From Zygnema cylindricum (lineage: Eukaryota > Streptophyta > Zygnematophyceae > Zygnematales > Zygnemataceae): DNA of 64,000 nt. The DNA lies in the NCBI GenBank assembly GCA_037447655.1, contig JBBHKE010001973.1, forward strand, positions 1,269,954-1,333,953, in the 5' to 3' direction. Every line of letters begins with the position of its first letter. The stretch's first letter is position 1. Below, piece by piece: positions 46,304 to 58,000 of the stretch. The position numbers were made by a program, and so were the translations under genes. The notes under the pieces were generated by a model. That model searched no databases. It was not told where the DNA came from and saw only the letters and a list, made by a program, of their open reading frames with translations.

Positions 46304-47331
46304 AAGTCCTCAGAGTGGACAGCTTCCAAGAAGCCTCTAGGATAATCCTGACCCCTTTGTGTTTAAGCAAAAATAACTGCCACCCTGGCAGACAAAAACT
46401 CTGACCAACTTCACCCCTGTGAAGACAAGACTCCCCTGAGTCGATAGCAAAAAGAATCTCTGAATTTGCTCCCCTGAGCAGTAAGTTATGGAGGGTCAAA
46501 GTTGACCTTTTGTACAGAAGCTCTCTGGGAGAGAGGGTCCTATCTTCTAATTTTTCTAAGTCCTATCTCTCTCACAAACTCTATCTACTGATGTACGGAA
46601 CCAATCAGAATTGAGTTCCGTACGTAAAAGTACAGCTGCCGGTGTACTTTATGTACGGACATTGTACGACATGGCCAAAATGTCGACACATGTCAAATCC
46701 GGATTCGGTGCCATAATCTCCGGAGATTCCACAATCCAACAGAATTTCGCCACGTGTCATCCGATGTGGCGATGGCCACAAACCGCCGAAATTCTCCTCT
46801 GCGATCTCGGCGCTAATCTCCGCCGTCCGATTAAATTCGGCTTTAATCGTAGCCGTAATAAATACATGCGCGGTATTTGTTTCATTTACGAAACAAATGC
46901 GCGGTACTGATTTGTGTCCGTACCGTAAGTCGTACATTATTTATTACTGGATCTATGTATCCCGTAATTCATTTCAGTTAAATGATTTATCGCACGTATA
47001 CGTATTTAAATAAATATCAAACTACATGCTATGTAACACTACTGCTAGACTTAACGGCTAAGGCTACCGGCTAATTCCTATCTGCCGGCCGGTAGGTACA
47101 TGGATCAAATCCTGCCGCCGGCACATACCTTTTAAATAAATAATTAAATCCTAACATAAAATTCCCGTAAACCTCAGGATAGCCAAGGTAGCCATGGCTC
47201 TAGCTTCCTCTCCAATTTCTCAGTGACTGCGACAAGTTTGAGAGTTGGAGAGAGAAGTTAGAGATAGACTGCCTCGACTTCTATATTTCTTTTCAAACCT
47301 AGAAAATACTAATAAACCATTAGTTTCTACA
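46284..47331 (-). repeat. 5' LTR of A
   Basis: 1048 bp, identical to the 3' LTR except position 46800. The gag start codon (46303) lies 20 bases inside its end. By analogy with other LTRs it should hold the promoter for the genomic RNA; I cannot place the start site. Confidence 0.98.
47046..47133 (+). promoter_or_regulatory. Antisense tRNA-like module, A 5' LTR
   Basis: Identical to 41646-41733, with the B box at 47103-47111. Confidence 0.5.
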
Positions 47332-47731
47332 CTTTCGTACGACCTATGTACGATAAGGCTATGAAGAGGACGGGTGTCTGCTTTTCACTCGTCCGTACAT
47401 TCCTCGGAATTCCTATGACCGAATGTCATCTCTCTACGTGGCTCCAGGTCATTCCACGTCATAAAACGCCAAAGTGACCACTCCAGGATTTCGGCGATGA
47501 TGTGCGCTGTTGGATTTGCAGCGAGACGCAATCTTAGCCGATATAAATACTTGCGCGACATTTGTTTCGCTGTTAAAACAAAATGCGTGGTATTCGTTTT
47601 GAAAAAGTGATATACTTCGTATTTTCATAAAACTCTATCTATGCAAGCCGTATACAGTTTTAGTTAAATGAATTTGTTCCTCCTTATAGATATATATATC
47701 TATCACATACTATAGCATTTAGCATTGGTCC

Positions 47732-47821
47732 TAGTCTTATAGGATAAAGCTGACCGCTATCGGCCACCTTGACGAACCAAAGGTAACGGGATGAAATCCC
47801 GGGTGTGTCAAGTATATTTTT
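47732..47821 (+). promoter_or_regulatory. Antisense tRNA-like module in B LTR
   Basis: TAGTCTTATAGG (47732-47743) matches 11 of 12 A-box positions. GATGAAATC (47790-47798) is one base from the B box. TTTTT follows at 47817. Confidence 0.5.
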
Positions 47822-48012
47822 AGTAGCCTATTAAAAATAACTGCCTGTTGAACTAAGGCAGCCATGGATCAACCACCCTCTCTATCCTTCAGTGACTACA
47901 ACAAGTACGGGGGCTAAAGAGAGGAGGTGGAGGCAGGCTGACGGTCCTTTTTCATTTCTTTTATACTAACATATTAAACCTAAAAAATGCTCTAGAAATC
48001 TATTCAGTGACA

Positions 48013-48618
48013 TCATTTTGTCAAGCCTCGCTGTGGACGAAATGGTCGTACAGTTTCATGGCTACCAGGGAGATTTCCTTAGCAGAGAGATTAATATCCT
48101 TGATGGCTTGCCCTCTAATCTAATTATCCAGAGCAGTATCCTTCTATGTCCGAACGAATTTCGGACTTCGATAATATTTGGTTGCCATTGCAAGAAGGTC
48201 AATTGTTCATAGTTTTGTCTTCTGGAAAATGCTTGAGAGCCTATTGAAAAGGTTTTGCGGCGTCTCATTTTTCAAGCATCGGAATTCCGTGAACTCCTTG
48301 ATGGCATGCTCATATCTCTCCGTGTATAGGAGCCTCCATTTGTTCAGAAGAGAAGTGCAAGGGTTGGGATTTGCGACCATTCGAGTCGCTGCCCGCGCGG
48401 CTTGAGTTGCTTGCAGCAGGGTGACATAGGCTCTTCCCTGTCCCTGCAACTTCATATCATCTTTAAAAGTGGCAGTTACAGGTGTTGCCGCCGCTACAGC
48501 CAAGTTGGCTTCTGCTTGTAAAACCGCCGCATCGAGAGCTAAGTCCAAAATCTTGATGCTAGGAGCTATCAAGAGTGGTTGTCGCTCCTTGTAGTTTGCC
48601 AAAGCACCTCTTGAAAGG
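48013..48618 (-). pseudogene. Gag-like coding remnant, unrecognised family
   Basis: The minus frame 48623-48207 is open for about 138 codons. It is Ala-rich (VLQAEANLAVAAATPVTATF), then holds a Trp/Arg-rich helical stretch (WRLLYTERYEH, FTEFRCLKNETPQNLFNRL) that resembles retrotransposon Gag domains in spacing. The same frame remains readable to about 48015 with three stops. I cannot name the family. Upstream it is cut by the MITE at 48621; downstream it meets the B LTR at 48012. A host gene exon is an alternative. Confidence 0.4.
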
Positions 48619-48620
48619 TA

Positions 48621-49156
48621 CACCGCGCATCGTTATTAGTGTGAAGGTCACTAATTTGGGTTCTTAAAATTTTGATTTTTTTCCAAAAATAGTGTACGTG
48701 ATTTTAATTTTTCCTTGACGTTAAGTGAGGTTCCGTACAAATTAGCGTACAGAACGAAAGTACATTAATATGTAAATAGTGTGATGTACGGTATATGTCA
48801 GACCGTACATAAATGTACCTTTTTAAGTGAAAATTTTACAAAAAATGAATCAAATCAGACGCGTTCGCATAGGAACGTGCGATAAAAAAACGGGATTGGT
48901 CTGACATGTAAATAAGTGACATTTACGGATATTTAAATTTCACTACGGTGTACGATTTTATATATTTTGTACGGATACATATAATAATGTATATAATCGT
49001 ACAGAAAATTTTCCATTTTTGCTGTTCCAAATTAGCGTTAACACTGAAATTAGAACAAACCTTTTTTTTTTAATTTTCAAATTCTTAATTAGCGTCAATG
49101 ACGGTATATTTGCTTACACACTATTTAAACTTTGACACTAATAACGATGCGCGGTG
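48621..49156. mobile_element. MITE with 22-bp perfect terminal inverted repeats and TA target duplication
   Basis: The 536-bp segment starts CACCGCGCATCGTTATTAGT and ends with its exact complement (22 bp perfect: 48621-48642 and 49135-49156). It is flanked by TA (48619-48620 and 49157-49158). It is AT-rich with no transposase. The TA duplication suggests Tc1/mariner-type mobilisation, inferred only from the target. It interrupts the decayed coding-like region. Confidence 0.9.
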
Positions 49157-49158
49157 TA

Positions 49159-51336
49159 GTATTGTAAGTTTTACGTACAATAGGCATATTGTATGGGCGA
49201 CTTTCACCTACTTTAAAACTATGTTGTAGAACAAATCAACTTTCCATCGGTTTGAAAAGCGGCCAAAAAGCGGATATCCACAACAATTTGAAATCAGAGA
49301 AAGCAATCCATGAGCTATCTCTTGTAAAGATCCTTATGTCACCCATTTTTTTCTCCTCCGAAAAGTTGGTGAACTATGGAGAGGCAAGTCTGGTGGGGTT
49401 GACAAACTGAGCCGGTAAAATTGCTCTACGATCTGCTCCTTCTGGATTCAAACGGCTTCCTCCTCCGATAGGAATGGCAAGTGTAACAGTAGGGATCCAC
49501 CCCCAAGTGAGAATGGTCTTGCTGTTAAAGGAGGTGTTGAATTTCTTGCTCCTCTATTTCCAGGAGAGTAATGTTCCTCTCTTCGAACTGTTCCCACGGA
49601 TGGGATGTGGAGACGAGGTCTGTTTGAAGGCCTCTGTGGAATGGATGGTGGCGGAGACAAGATCAGACTGTTTGGGCCTTGTAGGATAAGGCGTCTGTCT
49701 CTTGGTTCGCCTCCTAGATTTATAGGGAGGTGGAGTTCCGGAGTTGATAGAAGGGGAACGCCCGTGAGGAGGTGAGTAGGCGGGGAAGTCGTGTTTGTAA
49801 GGTAAGATAGACAGGCCCGGTGACCCACGGACTGTTGCAGCAAGAGAAAAGGATGACGAAGGAGAGGAGAAGTGAGGTGGTGATGGTGGAGGAGTGGACA
49901 ATCCGAGGGAAATGTGTAGTCTCTGTTCCGGTGGTAGTTGCACCACGGCCTCCACAACGCAAGATCCCGCCTCTGAGACAAAGGTAGAAAGCTCAGTGGT
50001 AGCTGGTGGAAACGTACCCGGTAGATCTACACCCAACCCCTCTCTGTTAGGCCCTGTTGTTTCCAACCCTTCCTAGTGAAAGGGAGATTTCGGTCTAGGT
50101 CCCAGTGAAGTCCTTTGAGCTTCCGTCGCAGGAGGAGTTGCCTTTCGTAGAAGTTGTCCTCTTGCAGAGGGACCTGTCATATGAAGATGAGCTACCTGTC
50201 CTATAAAGATCCCTCCTGATCTCCGTCTAGCCTCCCAAATGAGGAAAAGTTCCTGTTCCAGTGCCTGCTTCCATTCCTTTTCAAGAGCCTCCATGTCAAT
50301 AGTGACAAGTCCGGCCCCCGCCGTAGCCTGACTCTGCAACCGCACAACATCAACCAGTTTTTATGTGCTACTCACCTCACCCAAGAGATCCGCAATCCCC
50401 AAACCCGGAACCTCGAGGTCTTCGGGTCTCGAACGCCACAACCCTTCAGAAGGTCGAACAACCGGTGTTGATGGAGATAGGAGCTCGAAAAGACTAAGGC
50501 AGAAGGGAAGAACGACTTCTCTTTTGGTCGGGGAGCAAACCTGCCCTTGCCGTCTTGATGGTCAAACCCGTGCACCCTCTGGGGCTCTGGTAACCCTTGC
50601 CTGCTAGTTCCTTCCCCGGCCAGGGCCCTAAAGATCGCCCTTCCCCTAGACAGTCTGTTGGTTGTAGTGTCTTGAGATTTGGTGGGCTGCTGGTGTGAAG
50701 TTGATAGCATCCCCTATTGCTCTCGAACTGAGGTTGAACAGCTGCTCTCGTACGAACTGCTCATTATTTGCATTACACCTCCCACTAGGCGTAAGATCTT
50801 GGCTCGGTCTGTTCGGGCTACCCACTCCACCAACTCCTTAACCTTCAACCCATAGAGATAATAAAGGGCTAAGATTTCCTTGCAACCTGGCCGGTTAAGA
50901 TCGGCCAAAATCTCAAGATCCATCTACATCTCAGCTATTGGAGCCTTAGATCTTGTATAGCGGCCAACTTCGAAAAGGTTGGCCAGGGACAGCTTCCTTA
51001 TGGGCCAAACCCTTCTTGGGTGATTTAGGAGACAACGTATGTCTCTCAATCTTCTTCGCGGCCCGAGCACAAGCAGCCTCGGACAATGTACGGAAGTTCT
51101 CGGGAGAAACGACAAGGGGAGGTGGAAGAGAGAGTTACCTCACAGGCTGCTTTAGAGGAGTCTCAGCTATAACAGCCTCAAGCATCATTCCCAATAAAAA
51201 CTTCTCTAGGTTTAAAGTTAAAGCCATAGGGACTACTTCCTCGGCTGTGGCTCTTCCTCTTGTGCAAGCGTATCCTGACTTCCCTGCACCTCAGATCGGA
51301 TTTCTAGAGCTCATTTTTCCTGAGCTTCTCCTTCTT
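49159..51336 (-). pseudogene. GC-richer decayed coding-like region, unrecognised
   Basis: On the minus strand one frame runs 51115-50372 with two stops, and another runs 50345-49554 with one stop at about 50070. The first has a segment LEILADLNRPGCKEILALYYL followed by a possible helical stretch. The second begins MRLQSQATAGAG, then a Glu/Trp-rich helix (EALEKEWKQALEQELFLIWEA), then a long Ser/Pro-rich low-complexity tail. Base composition is visibly richer in GC than the flanks. A sequence like GGTGAGGTGAGTAG near 50375 could be a splice donor. No copia motifs are present. It may be gag of another retroelement or a broken host gene. Confidence 0.35.
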
Positions 51337-52400
51337 TGTAGAAATTAATGGTTCGTTTTTAAGTATTTTCTTGGTCTAAATAGAAATATAGAAAGATACC
51401 GAGGTATTTTTTCTCTAACTTCTCTCTCCCACTCTCAAACTTGTAGCAGTCGCTGAGAAATTGGAGAGGAAGCTAGAGCCATGGCTACCTAGGCTCTCAA
51501 GAGGTTTACGGGAAAATATTAATTTATTTACCGTTAGGGGTTTATTTACTAAAAGGATATATTTGCATCGAGGATTTGATTGTGGTACCTGTTGGACGGT
51601 GAGCAACCGGTAGCTTGTAGCCTCATTTGTTAAGTCTAGAACCAGTGATACATAGTATATGGTTTGATATTTATTTAAATATTTTCACGTAGGATAATTT
51701 ATTTAACTGAAACTATTTACGGGATACATAGATCGAAGAATGTAAAAGTACGAATCAAGGTACGGACAAATAAAATGTACCGCGCATTTGTTTAAATAGC
51801 GAAACGAATACCACGCAGGTATTTATTACGGCTACGATTAAATGTGCATTTAATCGGCAGGCCAGAATAAATGTCGAGATCGCAAAAGAGGATTTCGGCG
51901 GTTTTTGGTCATCGCCACATCACATGACACGTGGCAAATTAACATTGGATCACGGCATCTCCGAGGATTAACGGAGCAAATCCGGATATAGCACATATCG
52001 ACATTTAGGGCATGTCGTACAATGTCTGTACATAAAGTACACCGGCAGCTGTACTTTTGTGTACGGAAGTGTAATATTATTGGCTCCGTATATCAGTAGA
52101 TAGAGTTTGTGAGAGAGATAGGACTTAGAAAAATTAGTAGATAGGACCCTCTCTCCCAAAGAGCTTCTATACAAAAGGTCAACTCTGACCCTCCATAACT
52201 TACTTCTCAGGGGAGCAAATTTAAAGATTATTTTTGCTATCGACTCAAGAGAGTCTTACCTTCACATGGGTGAAGTTGGTCAGAGTTTTTGTCTGCCTGG
52301 GTGGCAGTTGTTCTTGCTGAAACACAAAGGGGTCAGGGTTATCGTAGAGGCTTTTTGGAAGCTGTCCATTCTGAGGACTTATGGAGGTCTCAGAGTTTCA
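51337..52400 (+). repeat. 5' LTR of element L
   Basis: The 1064-bp LTR runs from TGTAGAAATTAATGG to GTCTCAGAGTTTCA. The gag start codon is kept at 52381. The primer-binding site is largely deleted (GGGTAGGGTAGC follows the LTR). No 5-bp duplication is seen between TTCTT before it and CCCTC after the 3' LTR. Confidence 0.88.
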
Positions 52401-55400
52401 GGGTAGGGTAGCAATCTTTAATGGAACTGGCTTCATATACTGGGAAAGTATGATGATAGGAGCTCTATGCGAAAAAAGGTTTTGGGGGATAATGAGTGGA
52501 AGATTGGGGCATCCATCAAGTCTTGGAATCCCTCTAGGGTTTGGAGGAAGCAGATTCACAAAGAAAGCAGATCCATCTTCAACAGAGGAGACAAAGGAAG
52601 GAGAGGTGGTGGACAAAGGAGCGGAGAAGGAGACCACCACACCAATAGCAACTGGTTCAACATTCATGTCACCTATTTCGAGGAACGAGGAGAATGATTT
52701 TGAAACCTGGGACTTCAACAATATGGCGGCAAAGCACTTCATCCTACGCCATCTTACTCAAGGACTTGCATGTCTTCATTTGTAGGTAGAAAGGGCATCC
52801 GATCTGTGGATGGCTCTTATAGAGATGTACTGGGTGGTAAGATTTAGCAACAACAATTGGTTAAGAAAAAAGTTAAGGAATATGTATACAAAGGGGGGAA
52901 GATGTTGGATTTTTGCAATGTGCTTGCTACACTCTTTATGGAGCTAAAGAGTGTGGGAAAAGATTTTAGTGAAAAGAAAAGGTTAACTGTTTACTGATGA
53001 AGTTACCTAATGAGTTCGAGAATATAGTCAACCGTGTGCAGAACTTGCCGAACTCAAGGTGGATATGCAACTCAGTGGTAGGGATGATTATCATTCGGGA
53101 GAATACGATTAAGATCTGAAAGGGAGGAAAGAGTGGGCAAGCCTAGGCAGCTGTGATCGATTGGAGGAACAAAGATACTTGAAGACTGGTCGGAAACTAT
53201 GGGGCGAGGGAGCAGAATAATCAGACCGACGAGTTCGGTCCAAGGGCTCCCTAAGGTTATGTCATTTTTGTAAGAAACCGGGGCACTATATGGCGGAGTG
53301 CACTAAGCTAACCGAGTTTCAGTTAAAGGAGGGGCAGACCGGTGGAACCCCGAGAGGAAAGAAAAAGGCCTTTGTGACACAGGTGCATGAGGCAGAATCC
53401 GAGGACGAGGACGATGAGCTCCTATTGGATGAGGAGTTGGAGGCAAAAAACGAGGTCGAAATTCCACGAAGGTAGAAATGTGCTTACGATGGATTGAAAG
53501 GTGAAGGAAGCTGGATTATAGATTCAGGTGCCTCCATGCACATGTGTAAGGATAGGCACCAGTTGACTAAGATAAGAAAAATTCCCAACGTAGAGATAGA
53601 GTACGGGGATGGGAGGATAGTCACTACTACTCTTGTGGGATCGATAGATCTAAAAGTGCTAATAGAAGGAAAGACATCTATAGTAACATTCTCTGATGTA
53701 TTGTTTATTTCTGAGCTGAACAAAAACCTCATCTCTACATCTGTATTAGATGATAAGGGTTTTTTCACAAGCACTAGGGAAGGAGTTTTTACAGCTAGTT
53801 TTGAGGAGGAGGTCTATTTCATCGCTGAGAAAGGTAGCCAAGGGATGATTACGTTGATTTTAAGTAATGAAACAAAGAAACTTTATTGATATTATGATGT
53901 GGCATAAGAGGCTTGGGCATGTGAATCTAGATAAGTTAAGAGAGATGAAAAATATGGGAGTGCTGGAAGGGATTCAGTTCAGTGTGAGCCATATTATATG
54001 TGATTGTAGTGGATGTGCTCAAGGTAAAGCACACAGATTACCCTTTCCTAAAATAGCCACCTATAAGGAAGAAAAAATTATAGGTCTAGTACACACAGAT
54101 ATTTGGGGACCGGCTAAAGTGCCCTCACCGGGGGGGAAGAGATTTATGATGACTATCACTCATGATTGGTCTCGGTATTCCAGGGTGTATTTCTTGAAAA
54201 ACAAGTCAGAAGCTCAGGATTGTTTAAGACAATATAAAGCATGGAGCGAAAACTCCATGAAACTCCAATCAAGAGAGTAAGGAGTGACAATGGTGGAGAG
54301 TATACTTCTAACCAGTTTTAGGATTTTCTGAGGGAAGATGGAGTCCAACACCAAAAGATAGTTCCAGAAAACCCAAAACAAAATGGGGTAGCTGAAAGAT
54401 TAAATAGGACACTTAGTGATAGTGCTAGAAGTATGTTGTCAGACCAAAAGATAGGAAAAAGGTTTTGGGCCGAAGAAATGAACTGTGCTAATTACCACAA
54501 AAATAGAGTTTTTATTTCAGCTATAAAAGATCAAACACCTTATGAGAGATGGACAGGCCAAAAACCAGACATATCTCACTTAAAGGTCTTCGGCAGTCAA
54601 GTATTCAGTCCACATACAAATTGGTCTAATAGGAAGCTAGAACCTAAAGGAAAACCGGGATACTTGTTAGGATATGATGAGGATGTTAAAGGATATAGAG
54701 TTTATCATCTAAAAATGGAAGATATAATCTTAGTAAAGCATCTAGTAGTTGTGGATGAAGGAAAGTTTGTGGATCCCATCAAGTATACAAAGGAAGTAAA
54801 AATCAGATTTGAGTCAGAAAAATTCCGATGACTTTGAGCTTCCTAACTATCCAGGTTTTAGAGAAGATGACATTCTTGCGGGTACAAATCATACCGAAAA
54901 GGACTCGGCTGCGGAAACTCCAGTGAGAACTCTACCCGAAGCGGAAGATGTGGTGGAAATTGATTCTGAATTAAGGGACGGGGAAGAAGCCAAGATTGTT
55001 CGAAAGAATCCACGACAACAATCTATTCCGACCTCGGATTTTGAGAGAGGAAGGAGAAGTAGCAAAATATTGCAAGAAAAACAGGTTAAAAACAAGGTAA
55101 CAAAACTATCTCATATAGATGAACCTCAGACTTATAGAGAGGCGATGACTTGTCTAGAAAGAAACCGGTTGATGACAACCATCAATGAGGAGATGGCCTT
55201 AATAATAGCAACCGATACTTAGGAGCTGGTGGATTGTCCACCTAGCCGGAAACTAATCGCTTATAAGTGGGTTTTCAAATTAAAACTGATCCCAGATAAC
55301 ACGATTGAGCGCTATAAGGCATGATTAGTGGCAAAGGGATTTACACAAAAGGAGGGAATTGACTACGTGGAAACCTTTGCCCTGGTCGTCAAATTTCCCT

Positions 55401-56705
55401 CCGTCCGCATACTTCTCAGTCTGGCAGCAGCGAAATACATGGAGGTGCACCAGATAGACATGAAGACAGCCTTCTTGCATGGAGAATTGGAAGAGGGGAT
55501 CTTCATGCGACAACCCGAAGGATTTGTGGAGGAAGGAGAGGAGAGTAAAGTATGCCGGATGATTAAATCTCTTTATGGTTTGAAACATGCGCCTCGACAG
55601 TGGAATAAAAAGCTTGATGAGTTTCTTACCGGTCTGGGATATATCCGGATTAGCTAAGATCACTCAATCTATGTTTTTGAAGATGAGGAAGGTTTTATAT
55701 TTAGTGCAATTTATGTTGATGATTTGCTTGTTTTAAGTTAATCAATGGAAAAAATTAATTAACTGAAATCCGATCTTAAGGGGAGATTTGAAATGAAGGA
55801 TATGGGGGAAGCAAAATATATTTTGGGAATTCAAGTAGAAAGAGACTGAAAAATAAAGATTATAAGATTGACTCAAAAACAAGCAATAGGGAACATGCTT
55901 GAAAAATTTCAGATGGATAAAGCTAATAGTTGTACAACTCCAATGGAGTTGAAGAAGGGAAGTGAGGGGAGTGAGGAAGAAAGAGTCATAGTCTTAGACG
56001 AGGAATTATCTCGTGAAAAACAGAAGTTCATGCACTCTATTCCTTACTAGCAAGTAGTGGGAAGTCTAATCTATTTTATGAATTGTACCCGGCCGGATTT
56101 AGCTGCTGCTGTAGGAGTGCTGAGTAGAAGTCTAAATGCTCCAACTAAGAGAGATTCAGAGGCAGCTAAGAGAGTCCTTAGATATTTGATAGGAACTAGG
56201 GATCTATGGTAGCATTTGGGTGGGGAGAATACTGACATCACTACTTGGAGTGATGCCAGTTATGGTGATGCTCCGATGAGGAGATGTACTTCGGGATATG
56301 GATTATATATGGGTGATGGGGCTTGTTGTTGGAGTAGCAAACAGTAAATAGTTATTGCTCAGTCCACCATGGAGGCTGAGTATATGGCCTCTTATTCTGC
56401 TGTAAAATAATTGATGTGGGTCAAGTCTTTGCTTGGTGAGCTTGGTCACCTTAAGAGTGGTGTGCATAAATGTTTTTGTGATAATCAGGCAGCAGTCGCT
56501 ATTTTTGCCAAATCCTAGACATCATTTTAAAGCTAAACACATGGACATTAGACTCAGCTTTGTTAGAGAGAGTAGAAAACAAAATAATCAGTTTAGAGTA
56601 CCGACAAGATAGTGAGATGGTAGCAAATATGATGACCAAACCTGTGCCTTCCCCTAAGCTAATTTTCTACAGGGAGAAGTGTGGTATGAAATTAAAGATT
56701 GACTA
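52381..56705 (+). pseudogene. Element L: dead copia Gag-Pol, A family
   Basis: The frame starts at 52381 in the LTR (MEVSEFQ), with the primer-binding segment deleted. Gag is open to about 52785. After shifts the knuckle appears as CHFCKKPGHYMAEC (about 53260-53310). Protease DSGASMHMC is at 53520-53550, integrase at 53867-54830 (CSGCAQGKAH, SDNGGEYTS in shifted frame, FWAEEMNCANY). The linker follows (54809-55222), then RT (55328-55657, with HQIDMKTAFLHGE), a YVDD block near 55713, and RNase H to 56705 with several stops. It resembles G in length and order. Multiple stops make it inactive. Confidence 0.9.
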
Positions 56706-56719
56706 GAAAATAAGGGGAG

Positions 56720-57814
56720 TGTAGAAATTAATGGTCAGTTTTTAAGTATTTTCTAGGTCTAAATAGAAATATAGAAAGATACCGAGGCAGTCTATCTCTA
56801 ACTTCTCTCTCCCACTCTCAAACTTGTCGCTGTCACTGAGAAATTGGAGAGGAAGCTAGAGCCATGGCTACCTAGGCTCTCCACAGATTACGAGAAATAT
56901 ATTAGTTTATTTACCGTTAGGGGTTTATTTACTAAAAGGATATATCTTCATCCAATATTTGATCCAGGTACTTGCTGGATGGTGAGCAACCGGTAGCCGA
57001 TACCCTTATCCGTTAAATCTAGAACCAGTGATACATAGTATATGGTTTGATATTTACTTAAATATTTTCACGTAGGGTAATTCATTTAACTGAAACTGAT
57101 TACGGGATACATAGATCCAGGAATGTAAAAGTACGAATCAAGGTACAGACAAGAAACATGTACCACGCATTTGTTTCAATAACGAAACGAATACCGCGCA
57201 TTTGTTTCAATAGCGAAACAAATACCGCGGAGGTATTTATTACGGCTACGATTAAATGTGCATTTAATCAGACGGCTAGAATAAATGTCGAGATCAAGGA
57301 AGAGGATTTTGGTGGTTTTTTTTCATCGCCACATCGCATGACACGTGGCAGAATAACATTGGATCACGGCATCTCCGAGGATTAAGGGAGCAAATCCGGA
57401 TATACCACGTGTCGACATTTAGGGAATGTCGTACAATGTCCGTTCAAAAAGTACACCGGCAGCTGTACTTTTGTGTACGTAAGTGTAATATGATTGGCTC
57501 CGTACATCAGTAGATAGAGTCTATGAGAGAGATAGGACTTAGAAAAATTAGTAGATAGGACCCTCTCTCCCAGAGAGCTTCTATACAAAAGGTCAACTTT
57601 GACCCTCTATAACTTACTGCTCAGGGGAGCAAATTCAAAGATTCTTTTTGCTATCGACTCAAGGGAGTCTTGCCTTCACAAGGGTGAAGGCGGTAAGATT
57701 TTTTGTCTGCCAGGGTGGCAGTTGTTCTTGCTGAAACAGAAAGGGGTCAGAGTTATCCTAGAGGCTTTTTGGAAGCTGTCCATTCTGAGGACTTATGGAG
57801 GTCTGAGAGTTTCA
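56720..57814 (+). repeat. 3' LTR of element L
   Basis: The 1095-bp LTR follows AAAATAAGGGGAG and ends GTCTGAGAGTTTCA. It has an extra copy of the TTTGTTTCAATA.CGAAAC.AATACCGCG unit (57170-57230) compared with the 5' LTR, accounting for much of the length difference. Confidence 0.88.
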
Positions 57815-58000
57815 CCCTCCCATTGAGTGATGGCTAATGGACAGAACTGTAAAATCTGTAACGAGAACTCTAACTCCTTTTAGGAACTGATTGTCCCAAA
57901 TTTTGAAACTCCTATTCCCTCTATTTTGAAGGAGACAGGTGGATGTTTCAAAACTGTGCTTGACTGCTAAAAGTCAGCCAAATGTGTCCTTAAAACACAC
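57815..58000. other. No recognised feature
   Basis: There is a short open stretch after an ATG at 57829 (MANGQNCKICNENSNSF) and little else. It may belong to whatever L inserted into. Confidence 0.3.

Larger units (their letters stand above)
40884..47331 (-). mobile_element. Intact Ty1/copia retrotransposon A
   Basis: The 6448-bp element has two 1048-bp LTRs that differ at one site (C at 41400, T at 46800). It has TG..CA ends and a perfect CTTTC target duplication (40879-40883 and 47332-47336). It has an open Gag-Pol frame, a primer-binding site and a polypurine tract. Near-identity of the LTRs indicates a very recent insertion. It entered the 5' LTR of B. Confidence 0.98.
40525..48012 (-). 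repeat. 5' LTR of B, split by element A
   Basis: Parts 40525-40883 and 47337-48012 join into one LTR of about 1035 bp, from TGCAATTTTGTGTCC to CAGTGACA. The joint, TGTACCTTTC and GTACGACC, restores the conserved GTAC-rich stretch seen in other LTRs. The primer-binding site is GGTTATAGGCCCACC (complement of 40510-40524). It contains a tRNA-like module (47732-47821) and hairpin. Confidence 0.85.

Noticed and set aside
51332-57819. Target duplication for element L
   Set aside because: TTCTT and CCCTC do not match, so none is claimed.
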